Source: Pedobacter sp. SYSU D00535
Lineage (GTDB): Bacteria > Bacteroidota > Bacteroidia > Sphingobacteriales > Sphingobacteriaceae
DNA: 64,000 nucleotides
Direction of reading: 5' to 3'
NCBI RefSeq assembly: GCF_017355855.1
Contig: NZ_JAFEWD010000006.1
Location: forward strand, 62,001 to 126,000
The notes beneath the pieces are model-generated. The model was not told where the DNA came from. It saw nothing but the letters and a program-made list of their open reading frames with translations, and searched no databases. Below are positions 35,415 to 43,734 of the stretch, piece after piece. The position numbers were made by a program, and so were the translations under genes. Position 1 is the stretch's first letter, and each line of letters begins with the position of its first letter.

Positions 35415-35952
35415 TTTGGATTAGGATTAGTTCGGCAGTAGCTAACTTGTTCAATAATAATATTTCTTTGAGATGGGAATTCCAGTTGAAAATCAGCTCA
35501 TCAATAGGATGAAAGAAGATCACCCACGAGAATACGTCCAGCAAGTGACGAACCCCAGAGCTGTACAAGTATTTCTCATCCACCATATTTGGTAATACTA
35601 CGTTAAGAATGATTACAATGATCAGACTCACCAGTAGTACTCCCCAATTACGACGCTTGAACTTCGTAAACTGCCGCAGACTTTCTGCTTTCTTCTCGTT
35701 GAAGTGAGTGCGGATAGCATACATCACCGGCTCCGCATACTGTTTATCGATCTCGTTAGTGCATTTTATTTTGTAGAAGATAGGGTCGTACCTTTTAGCA
35801 CTTGACACCGACGCCAAAATATATTGCTCAAACTGATGACTCAGCTGACGTTTGTAAATAGGCGAAGGGTCGTGCTTGTTGAAGTACCCGTCAATAGAGG
35901 GCTGATCTAATGTCAAATAGACATTTACGCTTTTTGAATTAGACTTGCTCAT
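35365..35952 (-). CDS. Conserved-looking membrane protein of unknown function
   Basis: I do not recognise this family. 195 residues: a soluble N-terminal part of about 100 residues (DQPSIDGYFNKHDPSPIYKRQL, AKRYDPIFYKIKCTNEIDKQY), a transmembrane helix near 108-125 (WGVLLVSLIIVIILNVVLP), a short loop, and a second hydrophobic stretch near 140-155. Both ends are predicted cytosolic. It lies in the middle of the surface/kinase operon, 39 bases after the repetitive surface protein gene, and its end overlaps the next gene by 50 bases. A role in signalling or assembly for the neighbouring proteins is inferred from context only. Confidence 0.7.
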   Translation of the reverse strand: MSKSNSKSVNVYLTLDQPSIDGYFNKHDPSPIYKRQLSHQFEQYILASVSSAKRYDPIFYKIKCTNEIDKQYAEPVMYAIRTHFNEKKAESLRQFTKFKRRNWGVLLVSLIIVIILNVVLPNMVDEKYLYSSGVRHLLDVFSWVIFFHPIDELIFNWNSHLKEILLLNKLATAELILIQNEKKSVISDNLRVVAA

Positions 35953-35991
35953 GTTTTTTCTATCTCTCTTGTAAATACATCTTCCGCCTCA

Positions 35992-38748
35992 TTAAAGAGC
36001 CGTACTCTCCATAATTTTATACCAAGTAGTCCCGTCGGACTGGACCATAATGCTTCCATATTGCCTTTCTAGGTTATGAGAAGTTGCTCCGTCTATTCGC
36101 TGAGTACTCACACTAGTTCTAACCGTTACATTCGCGGTCGAACTATCAATTTTCTTTATAAAAAAGACTCGACCTGGAAATGTAGCTGCGTCAGGTAGAT
36201 AGATACTTATTGTGGTGTTTGGAGGGTCAGCAAGTACCGTGTAATCGTCGATTGTAATAGTATAGTTGGTAGTAACTTTTTTTAGAGATTGAGAGAAGGT
36301 AACACCTGTTGAATTAAGTCGAAATTTTTCAGTCGTTTCGCCTGCACCGTTAGTGGAGTAGAGTGTGAGGTTTTTATCTGGGGTTCCATTACCAATCACA
36401 AAATCGTCGCCTGTACTAAACAAGTAGGCCTTATTGGGACCTCCAAGCGTACCCGCCTCCGCGTTAGTGCCGCTATTAATCCCCATGTTAATGTAGTTTA
36501 CATCTTCATTTCCGTTATTAGCCGTAGCAACAATATCAGAACTGGCCTCAGCGCCGCCGTTTTGATTTTGAATATTTATCTGGAGGTAGTCCGGGTTGTT
36601 TCCTACAATCTTTATAGCGTCTATCGTCTCGGTGCCTGCATCTATATTTAGGCCTCCCGTTTCAGGCACTCTCATTCTTTCCACATTACCCGTTTTAAAC
36701 ACTAGAGGTTTTGCATCTAGTGTGCCGAGGAAGTAATTGTTAATTCCCATGTTAGTTCCGCCTAACCCCCAGGCATTGCTGGAGCCTACAGTTACAGACG
36801 ACGGGGCTACCCGCTTGATTACACCATTACTCATTGTAAGGACGCTGTCGGTTGTTGAGCCCGTTTGTACTCCATCAAGTTTTAGGGGGTTTATTCCGGT
36901 CACGTGAAGCTTGTTTCCAGGGGTAGTATTTCCTATACCAACATTCCCGGCAACGTCAATACGCATTTTCTCAGTATTGTTAGTAATGAAGGGTAATGCG
37001 AAATTTGAGGTGGTTCCAATCTTTTGCTCCGCGGTTACCGCATTACCTCCCCAAGCCCAGCTATTAGTCGAGGGGGTTAAGGCAGAAGCAGCCAGACGCT
37101 TTATAATGCCATTTTTGATAGTAAGGATACTATCCGTGCTGGCTCCAGTCTGCACTCCATCGAGTCTCACCGCGTCATTTCCTACTACGTGAAGCTTCGT
37201 AGCAGCATTGGACACGCCCAGACCCAAATTACCAAGCCTGTTAATCGACGCAAGGGTAGTGTTTGCCGAATTTCTCCATTCTGTTAAATTGGCTGTCTGC
37301 GAGGCGGAATTACCTTGAACTACCAGGGCGTTGCTTGCGTCTCTTTGTGATTTGATCAACACTCCAACGTTTGCTACTGGTGCCGCATACGCTGGAAGGA
37401 CGTCGCTTTGGCGGTCACCGGCTAAAATTGTAGTGTGATAAGATCCCATTTGGAGTGATCTTCCTCCACCGCCCTGCCAGAATATATCTCCTCCATCTCC
37501 ACCAATCCTGAAGTCTCCACTACCCGCGGTATTTGAGAAAAGTAGTTGAGCAGGAGTAGTTCCTGTACGTCTTACTTCTATAATGTCTTTCACCACCAAG
37601 TTGTTAGCTGGATCGGTAACACCGATACCTACCTGTCCTGTCCCTGTTATACGCATCCTCTCATTATTGTGAGTAGTGCCACCTGTAAAGAGTTTCAGAT
37701 TTCGGGATGCAGTGGCGTTGCCAATTACAAAGTCGCTACCGGTGGAGTACAGATAGCCGGTGTTGGGAGCAGAAGTAATACCAAAGTCAGTAGTAGGATT
37801 GGTAGTAGGACTTATTGTTGAGTAGCCAGAGGAGTTGATACCGAGATTAACAAAGTTCGCGGTTTCAGTCGCATTGTTAGAAGAAGCAACTAAGTCCGAG
37901 CTCGCTTTCGCTTCACTGCTTCGGTTCTGTACATTCAATTGCAGGTAATTGTTTATAGACCCTTTTCCACTAATAACATTGAAGGACGTTGTCGTACCCG
38001 CATCAACAAGTAGCTTTTCAGTAGGTACTACCCCATCGACTGGGGTAGTCGTGAAATTGGAAGAACCGACGCCGACACTACCTGTATTGTTGCTATAAAT
38101 ATTAGATCCGGAAGTTGTCCACTGGCTACTGGAGGAGGTGCCCGAAGATGTGAACCTGTTCCACGCGTTATTATACCAGTAGTAATATCCAGGGGTGACG
38201 TCGTTAGCTGACGCCGTATTGAAAACAAGGAGAGAAGTTGCCGGGCTGGTAATGGGGGAAGCCAAGGTTGTCCTTGTTAGAGCTACTTGTGGAATCAAAA
38301 TACCTTTACTGGTAGAGCTTGCATTGAATAGAGCAGAAGGTACAGAAGTGGAAGTACCTAAGTTGACGTTTCCAGTGGAGTAGCTCACATCGTTCCCATT
38401 GGTAGTCCACTGACTGTTCGAACCCGTGGTTAACTTCACCCATTTCGCTCCGTCCCAGTAGTAGTACCCTTCCGTTACGTCACTTCTTACAATGGAGTTA
38501 AACACCAGCAGCGATTTTTCGGGGGATGGGATGGTAGTAACATCTGTAGTTCCGGTCAGTTCTACCCGGGGAATGAGCAGTCCTTTGTTAGAAAAATCGA
38601 TATCTAAACCCGCCGATGCTTTTGGGCTAGTTCCCGTAGAATTTATTCCTACGTTTTGAGAAAAGCCAATTTTCGATATCAAAAAGAGGACAAAAAATGT
38701 AGTAAACTGTGCTCTCGAGTAAAAATTTCCCATAATGAAGCGTTTCAT
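35992..38748 (-). CDS. Large repetitive tail-fibre-like surface protein
   Basis: 918 residues with a signal peptide ending FSQ. Two copies of a GLLIPRV...SLLVFN...GYYYWDGAKW unit lie near the N-terminus. Later there are two copies of a YLQLNVQN...SSDLVA...DFVIGN unit and two copies of LDGVQTGSTTDSVLTMSNG with VGIGNTTPGNKLHV-type beta repeats. The last 90 residues (ISIYLPDAATFPGRVFFIKK, MVQSDGTTWYKI) resemble the ends of phage and bacterial fibre proteins. It is likely a secreted, beta-helical, possibly trimeric fibre. There is no T9SS sorting domain at the C-terminus. An internal ATG five codons later is an alternative start. First gene of a five-gene operon with a hybrid kinase. Confidence 0.8.
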   Translation of the reverse strand: MKRFIMGNFYSRAQFTTFFVLFLISKIGFSQNVGINSTGTSPKASAGLDIDFSNKGLLIPRVELTGTTDVTTIPSPEKSLLVFNSIVRSDVTEGYYYWDGAKWVKLTTGSNSQWTTNGNDVSYSTGNVNLGTSTSVPSALFNASSTSKGILIPQVALTRTTLASPITSPATSLLVFNTASANDVTPGYYYWYNNAWNRFTSSGTSSSSQWTTSGSNIYSNNTGSVGVGSSNFTTTPVDGVVPTEKLLVDAGTTTSFNVISGKGSINNYLQLNVQNRSSEAKASSDLVASSNNATETANFVNLGINSSGYSTISPTTNPTTDFGITSAPNTGYLYSTGSDFVIGNATASRNLKLFTGGTTHNNERMRITGTGQVGIGVTDPANNLVVKDIIEVRRTGTTPAQLLFSNTAGSGDFRIGGDGGDIFWQGGGGRSLQMGSYHTTILAGDRQSDVLPAYAAPVANVGVLIKSQRDASNALVVQGNSASQTANLTEWRNSANTTLASINRLGNLGLGVSNAATKLHVVGNDAVRLDGVQTGASTDSILTIKNGIIKRLAASALTPSTNSWAWGGNAVTAEQKIGTTSNFALPFITNNTEKMRIDVAGNVGIGNTTPGNKLHVTGINPLKLDGVQTGSTTDSVLTMSNGVIKRVAPSSVTVGSSNAWGLGGTNMGINNYFLGTLDAKPLVFKTGNVERMRVPETGGLNIDAGTETIDAIKIVGNNPDYLQINIQNQNGGAEASSDIVATANNGNEDVNYINMGINSGTNAEAGTLGGPNKAYLFSTGDDFVIGNGTPDKNLTLYSTNGAGETTEKFRLNSTGVTFSQSLKKVTTNYTITIDDYTVLADPPNTTISIYLPDAATFPGRVFFIKKIDSSTANVTVRTSVSTQRIDGATSHNLERQYGSIMVQSDGTTWYKIMESTAL

Positions 38749-38858
38749 TTATATCCGCCTGTATACGGCTGATAGTTTTCATGGTTACGCCTAGTTCTAT
38801 TTTTTAACCTACAGGAAAGCCAGTTAAAAAGGAGCGAGCTAACTCTTTTAAATGCGAA

Positions 38859-38882
38859 AAAGAACGGCCAAGGCCGTTCTTT
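38859..38882. terminator. Bidirectional terminator of the PepSY-like gene
   Basis: Perfect 11-base stem AAAGAACGGCC/GGCCGTTCTTT with a two-base loop; T-runs in both directions. Confidence 0.85.
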
Positions 38883-38908
38883 CTGTTAAAAGTGTAAAAA
38901 GTTTGCTG

Positions 38909-39790
38909 TTATCTGATCACGACGCTTTTCGCGAGCTGGCCGCTGGCATCGAATTGAAGTCCATACTTTGTTCCGCTTGCATCTATAAATACTACGTATG
39001 ATTGTACTGTAGTATTAGATCGTATAGCGAATGCCCTGTTGAAGACATAGCCAGGAAATGTAGTAGTAAGGTAAGCTGCAATGGTGGCCGGAAGTTGTGC
39101 TTGTGCGATAGCAGTCTTTTTACCCTTGTGCGCAATAATCTGTGCCCTCTTTATGAATAAACTTGTCGAGCTAAAGGCGGTCGCATATAGACCATTGTTC
39201 GTGCTGATTACTACTACGCTTCCATCTTTGTTTCCGTGCGCATGCAGAAGGGTGTCTGTAGGGTAGCTTAATTGGAAGTATGCTTTAATAGCGGTAGAAA
39301 GGGAAGTCAAGGCGATGGTATCGCGGTGCTTGCCATCACGCCCGTCAAAGCGGCCGCCGTGTTTCCAGCCTTTTCCTCTCAGACTACCCCGCTCGCGTTG
39401 CTCAAATACTTTAATAAAATTACCGTCAGCATCAAACAGTAAACCAACAGGTTTATCCTGATAGTTGATTACTACGATAAAGTTGTTTTGCGAGCTCGCG
39501 TTGAGCCGGAATGCTTTTTTGAGGGTATAGCCGCTGTAATAGGTAGAAAGGTAAGTGCCGATAGCAGACGGCAGCTGATCTGCAGTGATTGAGTCACGTG
39601 TAGTTGCTACAGAACCGGTATTGACAATATAAACGGCATCGGCAGATGCGGAGGATTCGGAAACGAGTATCGCCTGGCTATCTTCTACATCATTTGCCGG
39701 ATCAGTTGCATCTTTCTGGCAAGAGGTGGCGGTAACGCTGAGTACCGCAGCACCCATAAATAATTTGGTAAAAAATCTAAGTGTTTTCAT
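38909..39790 (-). CDS. PepSY-like domain lipoprotein with three repeats
   Basis: 293-residue predicted lipoprotein: the signal MKTLRFFTKLFMGAAVLSVT leads to a lipobox (ATSC). Three repeats of the PepSY-like type follow: LPSAIGTYLSTYYSGYTLKKAF, LSTAIKAYFQLSYPTDTLLHA and LPATIAAYLTTTFPGYVFNRAF, each followed by a strand pair ending in a GLLFDADG- or GLQFDASG-type turn. A His/Gly/Arg/Lys-rich spacer (GKGWKHGGRFDGRDGKHRD) separates repeats one and two. Function is unknown; related domains bind peptides or inhibit proteases. The neighbouring PAS-LuxR gene lies 91 bases upstream on the same strand. Confidence 0.85.
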   Translation of the reverse strand: MKTLRFFTKLFMGAAVLSVTATSCQKDATDPANDVEDSQAILVSESSASADAVYIVNTGSVATTRDSITADQLPSAIGTYLSTYYSGYTLKKAFRLNASSQNNFIVVINYQDKPVGLLFDADGNFIKVFEQRERGSLRGKGWKHGGRFDGRDGKHRDTIALTSLSTAIKAYFQLSYPTDTLLHAHGNKDGSVVVISTNNGLYATAFSSTSLFIKRAQIIAHKGKKTAIAQAQLPATIAAYLTTTFPGYVFNRAFAIRSNTTVQSYVVFIDASGTKYGLQFDASGQLAKSVVIR

Positions 39791-39881
39791 CTTGCTTTAT
39801 TTGTGTGAATTAATGTTTGATGGAACGAAACTATTTTGGCAAGATGAAAATTGGATGAAGAAGCAAAACTTTTTGAAAAAC

Positions 39882-40583
39882 TCAGATTAAATTGAATGCT
39901 CTTGCGTATTGAGCCAGCTCGTAAGATGTGTTTGCTTTTAATTTTTGCCGGATATTTCTGCGGTGGGTGTCAGCAGTGGCGGTAGAGATAAACAGTTCAC
40001 GCGCTATTTCGTGTGAGCTTTTCCCTACCGCGAGCAGTTTAAGAACGGCTTGTTCGCGCTCACTCAGCTGTGAAAATTCGTGGTAATGTTTTTTTAGGAA
40101 GTCATTTTCATCCAGCAAACGCTGCACTTTCGGGGTGTTGTGATTTTCGGGGTCAATAGGAGCTGCAAAATTGATCGTGAGCAGCGGTTCGCCATTTTTG
40201 TTTCTCGCTAAGATTCTGATCGTGCTCATATACCAACTCCACTCATCGGCTTCCGAGGCGCGTACTTGCTGGAAGAATGAGATTACTTCGTCCGTATTGT
40301 TGCGTTGGAGAAGTCCCATAATTTGGGGAATATAATCTTTTGCATCTTCAGGGTTGAAGAATTTATTGTGGTATTCTGGACCCAATTCCTGAAGCTGTTT
40401 TAAAGAGAAGCCTAACATTTTCTGTCCTCGCTCGGACATGTAGACTACCTGCAGCGTAATTATATTGTGAATAATAATCACGCCGGGAAAGTCATTGGCC
40501 ACCGCATCTATTCCCTTTATTTTTTCAACAATCTCCTGTGGTAGATCTTCCTGATTAAACTGTTCAAGTAAACTCTCTTGCAT
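39882..40583 (-). CDS. PAS-LuxR type transcriptional regulator
   Basis: 233-residue cytosolic DNA-binding protein. Residues about 30-150 form a PAS-like sensory domain (DFPGVIIIHNIITLQVVYMSERGQ, WSWYMSTIRILARNKNGEPLLT). The C-terminal 65 residues are a LuxR/GerE helix-turn-helix (LSEREQAVLKLLAVGKSSHEIA, FISTATADTHRRNIRQKL). There is no receiver domain, so the signal is probably a small ligand or redox change at the PAS domain. Targets are unknown; the PepSY-like lipoprotein gene downstream and the divergently placed carotenoid genes are candidates by position. Confidence 0.88.
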   Translation of the reverse strand: MQESLLEQFNQEDLPQEIVEKIKGIDAVANDFPGVIIIHNIITLQVVYMSERGQKMLGFSLKQLQELGPEYHNKFFNPEDAKDYIPQIMGLLQRNNTDEVISFFQQVRASEADEWSWYMSTIRILARNKNGEPLLTINFAAPIDPENHNTPKVQRLLDENDFLKKHYHEFSQLSEREQAVLKLLAVGKSSHEIARELFISTATADTHRRNIRQKLKANTSYELAQYARAFNLI

Positions 40584-40668
40584 CTAAACGCATCCGAAAT
40601 TATAAATATTCACATTTTTTCTCCACGACGGAAGATATGTTTGCAACAAAGCTGTTGCAACACCTAAT

Positions 40669-42150
40669 TTAAAAATTGCTAAGAGTTTTCAGCGCTTCCC
40701 TGGCCGCTACCTGTCCGGAAATAATAGCGGGTGGCACCCCTGGGCCCGGAATAGTAAGTTGACCGGTAAACAGAAGATTTTTTATTTTGGAAGATCGCAT
40801 CTTGGGTTTCAAGAAAGCTGTTTGAAGAAGGGTATTTGCTAAGCCATAAGCATTCCCCTTAAACGAATGATAATCTTTTATAAAGTCGTCGAGGGCATAG
40901 CTTCTTTTCACTACAATGGCATCTCTGATATCTTCACCGGTTATCTCACTAAACTTCTCCATCAGCAGTTCAAAGTATTTCTCCCGTAAATTGGCGTCAT
41001 CTTGTAGTCCCGGTGCCAGGGGAATCAGAAAAAACAGGTTTTCCCCGCCCTCAGGAGCAACGGTGTTATCTGTCTTTGAGGTGCAGGAAACGTAGAATAG
41101 GGGTTTTTCTGGCCATCTTGGATTTCCATAAATAGTATCAGCATGGTTATCTAAGGATTCATGAAAAAACAGGTTGTGATGCTTGATGCTGGGGATCTTC
41201 TTGTTAGTGCCGATATAGAATAGAAGGGAAGATGGAGACATGGTTCGTTTTTCCCAATATTCAGGAGAGTAGTTTCGTGCGTCTTTGGGCAGCAGCTTTT
41301 GATCTGTATGCTGATAGTCGGCATTAGAAATGATGAAATCTGTAGGAAAGGCTCCATGCTGGGTCACTATGGACCTTGCTTTGTCGCCCTCAATCAAAAT
41401 TTCCTTTACCTCCTGATTCAACAGGATTGTCACCCCCTGAGACTGCGCAACAGCGACCATCGCTTTTACAATTTCATTCATCCCGTTTACGGGGTACCAG
41501 GTGCCGAGAACCAGATCAGCGTAGTTCATCAAACTATAAAGAGCAGGTGTGTTTTGAGCAGTCCCACCAAGAAATAACACCGGAAACTCAAGGATCTTGA
41601 TAAGCTTTTCATTCTTAAAATACTTTCTGATATGCGATCGGATGGTAGTAAACATCTGAATCTTGAAACTTTCAACAAGAAGTTTTGGATCGAGGTATTC
41701 TGTGATTGAGTGGGAAGGACGGTAAACATAGTCGTTCATCCCCTTATCATACTTGTACTTTGCCTGTTCAAGGAACTGTTCGAGTTTTGCAGATGCCCCC
41801 GGCTCTATTTCTTCGAACAAAGCTTTCAAGGCTTCCAGTTCGGCGGGTACGTCCGTATAATAATCCCGCCCCCAATATACTCGGTAAGATGGTGAAAGCC
41901 TTATAAGCTGATAGAAGTCAGCAGTAGTTTTGTTAAAAAGCTTAAAATAGTTCTCGAAAACCTCTGGCATCCAGTACCAGCTCGGCCCCATATCAAACCT
42001 GAACCCATCTTGTTCCCAAATCCTTGCCCGACCGCCTGGCTGGTCGTTTTTCTCAAATATGGTAACTGAATGTCCTTCTTTTGCTAACAATGCTGCGGTC
42101 GTCAGACCGGCAAATCCCGCACCTATAACTGCAATTTTCGATTTACTCAT
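40669..42150 (-). CDS. crtI: Phytoene desaturase family FAD oxidoreductase
   Basis: Carotenoid desaturase of 493 residues that introduces double bases into phytoene, typically giving lycopene. The FAD-binding motif is KIAVIGAGFAGLTTAALLAKEGHSV (cited in part: GAGFAGLTTA), followed by EKNDQPGGRARIWEQDGFRF and DMGPSWYWMPEVF. The C-terminal dinucleotide motif is LLFTGQLTIPGPGVPPAIISG. The start is the ATG giving MSKSKIAVIG; an upstream in-frame TTG is not needed. It is divergent from the cyclase group. A phytoene synthase gene, usually adjacent, is missing from the window. Confidence 0.92.
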   Translation of the reverse strand: MSKSKIAVIGAGFAGLTTAALLAKEGHSVTIFEKNDQPGGRARIWEQDGFRFDMGPSWYWMPEVFENYFKLFNKTTADFYQLIRLSPSYRVYWGRDYYTDVPAELEALKALFEEIEPGASAKLEQFLEQAKYKYDKGMNDYVYRPSHSITEYLDPKLLVESFKIQMFTTIRSHIRKYFKNEKLIKILEFPVLFLGGTAQNTPALYSLMNYADLVLGTWYPVNGMNEIVKAMVAVAQSQGVTILLNQEVKEILIEGDKARSIVTQHGAFPTDFIISNADYQHTDQKLLPKDARNYSPEYWEKRTMSPSSLLFYIGTNKKIPSIKHHNLFFHESLDNHADTIYGNPRWPEKPLFYVSCTSKTDNTVAPEGGENLFFLIPLAPGLQDDANLREKYFELLMEKFSEITGEDIRDAIVVKRSYALDDFIKDYHSFKGNAYGLANTLLQTAFLKPKMRSSKIKNLLFTGQLTIPGPGVPPAIISGQVAAREALKTLSNF

Positions 42151-42248
42151 GAGGGTGATGTTCAACCTTAAAGTTGCGGGACTGAAAATAGTTTTTAGTA
42201 GCGGGAAAACAAAAACTTATACTTGCGGCGTTTTAGGTAGAAAATTAA

Positions 42249-42770
42249 ATGCAAATACTGGCACTCGTCATAATCGCTATTTCTGCTTTTTTAGGGCAGA
42301 CACCCAGTTTGAAACAAGTACGGCAGCAGTACTATCAAGCCGTAACTAGCGAAGAGGTGGCGGATAGGCTACATAGCGAGCTTAAACAGCAAAAGCTGAC
42401 GGATCCGGTACTGCTTGCTTATTTTGGAGCGACTCAATCTGTAAGAGCAAAACATGCCATCAATCCCTATAATAAGGTTTCATTCTTAAAAAGCGGTTTA
42501 AGGACCTTGCAAACGGCTGTATCACGTAGTCCCGAGAACCTGGAAATCCGCTTCCTGAGATTTAGTCTCGAACATTATTTGCCTTCCTTTCTTGGTATGA
42601 GTAAAAACCTGACTGCCGATAGAAAGAAAATGGTTGATTTGATCAAAAGACGAGAGTTCGGTGCTATTGATGCGACTCTTTTAAAGAATATCATATCCTT
42701 CATGAAAGAAACAAAACGATGCACAGCAGAGGAATTGGCTGTTTTAAACAGAGCTATCTCAAATGGATAA
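42249..42770 (+). CDS. Unknown protein co-transcribed with the carotenoid cyclase
   Basis: 173 residues with a short hydrophobic N-terminus (MQILALVIIAISAFLG) that acts as signal or anchor, then an all-helical soluble part (LKQVRQQYYQAVTSEEVADRL, VSFLKSGLRTLQTAVSRSPENL, LLKNIISFMKETKRCTAEELA). I do not recognise a named family. The end overlaps the cyclase start by eight bases, which indicates translational coupling, so the protein is likely to act with the cyclase in the membrane or periplasm. A TPR-like helical repeat is possible. Confidence 0.8.
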   Translation: MQILALVIIAISAFLGQTPSLKQVRQQYYQAVTSEEVADRLHSELKQQKLTDPVLLAYFGATQSVRAKHAINPYNKVSFLKSGLRTLQTAVSRSPENLEIRFLRFSLEHYLPSFLGMSKNLTADRKKMVDLIKRREFGAIDATLLKNIISFMKETKRCTAEELAVLNRAISNG

Positions 42771-43446
42771 TCAATACACATATCTGCTTATAAACTTCCT
42801 GACTATTATCTTTCCAATACTCCTGTCCTTTGATAGCAGAGTTCGTTTCTTTAGTAAGTGGAAGTTTATTTTCCCAGGCCTCTTCATCAGTGGGCTCCTA
42901 TTTCTTTTTTGGGATTACCTTTTTACCATATATGATGTCTGGTCGTTCAATGATTCTTATGTGCTGGGGCTCTATTTTTTGAATCTCCCGTTAGAGGAAA
43001 TCCTTTTTTTTATCACCGTTCCTTTTGCTTGCCTGTTTATATACGAGTGTCTTAACTATTACATTAAGCGAGATTTGTTGAATCCCTATCAGCAACTGAT
43101 AACAATAGGCTTATTGCTCCTTTCTGTAGGGCTTCTAGTCTTCAACTATGAAAAAGTCTATACTCTTATAACATTTGGCTTACTGTCAGCACTCGCCATT
43201 TTTCTGCTGGTAAAAAAGCCGCCCTATTTGGGAAGATTTTATCTGGCTTACCTGGTTTCACTTTTGCCATTTTACATCGTGAACGGAGTGCTTACTGCTT
43301 TGCCAGTGGTGCTTTATAACGATATGGAGAACCTCGGTGTCAGAGTAGGTACTATTCCTCTTGAAGATCATTTTTATTCGCTGGCAATGCTTTTAATGAA
43401 TGTTTTGTTTTTTGAATACTTCAGAAGAAAGGATGCAGCTTGGTAG
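42763..43446 (+). CDS. Lycopene cyclase domain membrane protein (CrtYcd type)
   Basis: Integral membrane protein of 227 residues with about six to seven helices. It carries two copies of the signature of heterodimeric lycopene cyclases fused in one chain: PLEEILFFITVPF (first half, about residue 78) and PLEDHFYSLAML (second half, about 200). Such CrtYcd proteins cyclise the ends of lycopene to beta-ionone rings. The overlaps with an unknown gene upstream and a cytochrome b5-like gene downstream make a coupled three-gene unit next to crtI. Confidence 0.88.
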   Translation: MDNQYTYLLINFLTIIFPILLSFDSRVRFFSKWKFIFPGLFISGLLFLFWDYLFTIYDVWSFNDSYVLGLYFLNLPLEEILFFITVPFACLFIYECLNYYIKRDLLNPYQQLITIGLLLLSVGLLVFNYEKVYTLITFGLLSALAIFLLVKKPPYLGRFYLAYLVSLLPFYIVNGVLTALPVVLYNDMENLGVRVGTIPLEDHFYSLAMLLMNVLFFEYFRRKDAAW

Positions 43447-43679
43447 ATCAATTACCTGTTTATACCCGGTCGCAACTCGCTTTGCGGAACGGACAAGATA
43501 AGCCTGCTATTTGGATTGCTTATCTAGGAGTAATTTATGATGTCACGGAGAGTCGGTTATGGAGTAATGGCAAGCACTATGAGCATTGGGCGGGACAAGA
43601 TTTGACTGAGGAGTTGATGGATGCACCCCACAGTGAAGCCGTTTTTCAACGATTTAAGGCGGTAGGGCGTTTGGTCTAG
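43440..43679 (+). CDS. Cytochrome b5-like heme-binding domain protein
   Basis: 79-residue soluble protein matching the cytochrome b5-like heme/steroid-binding fold: YTRSQLALRNGQDKPAIWIA, YLGVIYDVTESRLWSNGKHY, EHWAGQDLTEELMDAPHSEAV. His residues in GKHYEHWAG and DAPH could bind a ligand as in MAPR proteins. The start is a TTG overlapping the cyclase stop, preceded by GAAAGGATG; no ATG is available upstream. Its place in the carotenoid unit suggests electron supply or carotenoid/steroid-like ligand binding, which is inference. Confidence 0.82.
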   Translation: MVDQLPVYTRSQLALRNGQDKPAIWIAYLGVIYDVTESRLWSNGKHYEHWAGQDLTEELMDAPHSEAVFQRFKAVGRLV

Positions 43680-43691
43680 CGGGGGGAGGAA

Positions 43692-43722
43692 GAGACTGCA
43701 GCTGTTTTCCGGCCGCAGTCTC
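43692..43722. terminator. Inverted repeat between the convergent cyt b5-like and PfkB genes
   Basis: Eight-base stem GAGACTGC/GCAGTCTC with a 15-base loop, between two convergent genes. It lacks a good T-run, so termination is uncertain. Confidence 0.45.
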
Positions 43723-43734
43723 CGCTTAATCAAA

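Noticed and set aside
35992-38748. Tail-fibre-like protein as evidence of a prophage
   Set aside because: No capsid, terminase, integrase or lysis genes are nearby, the protein has a signal peptide, and it is in an operon with envelope and signalling genes.
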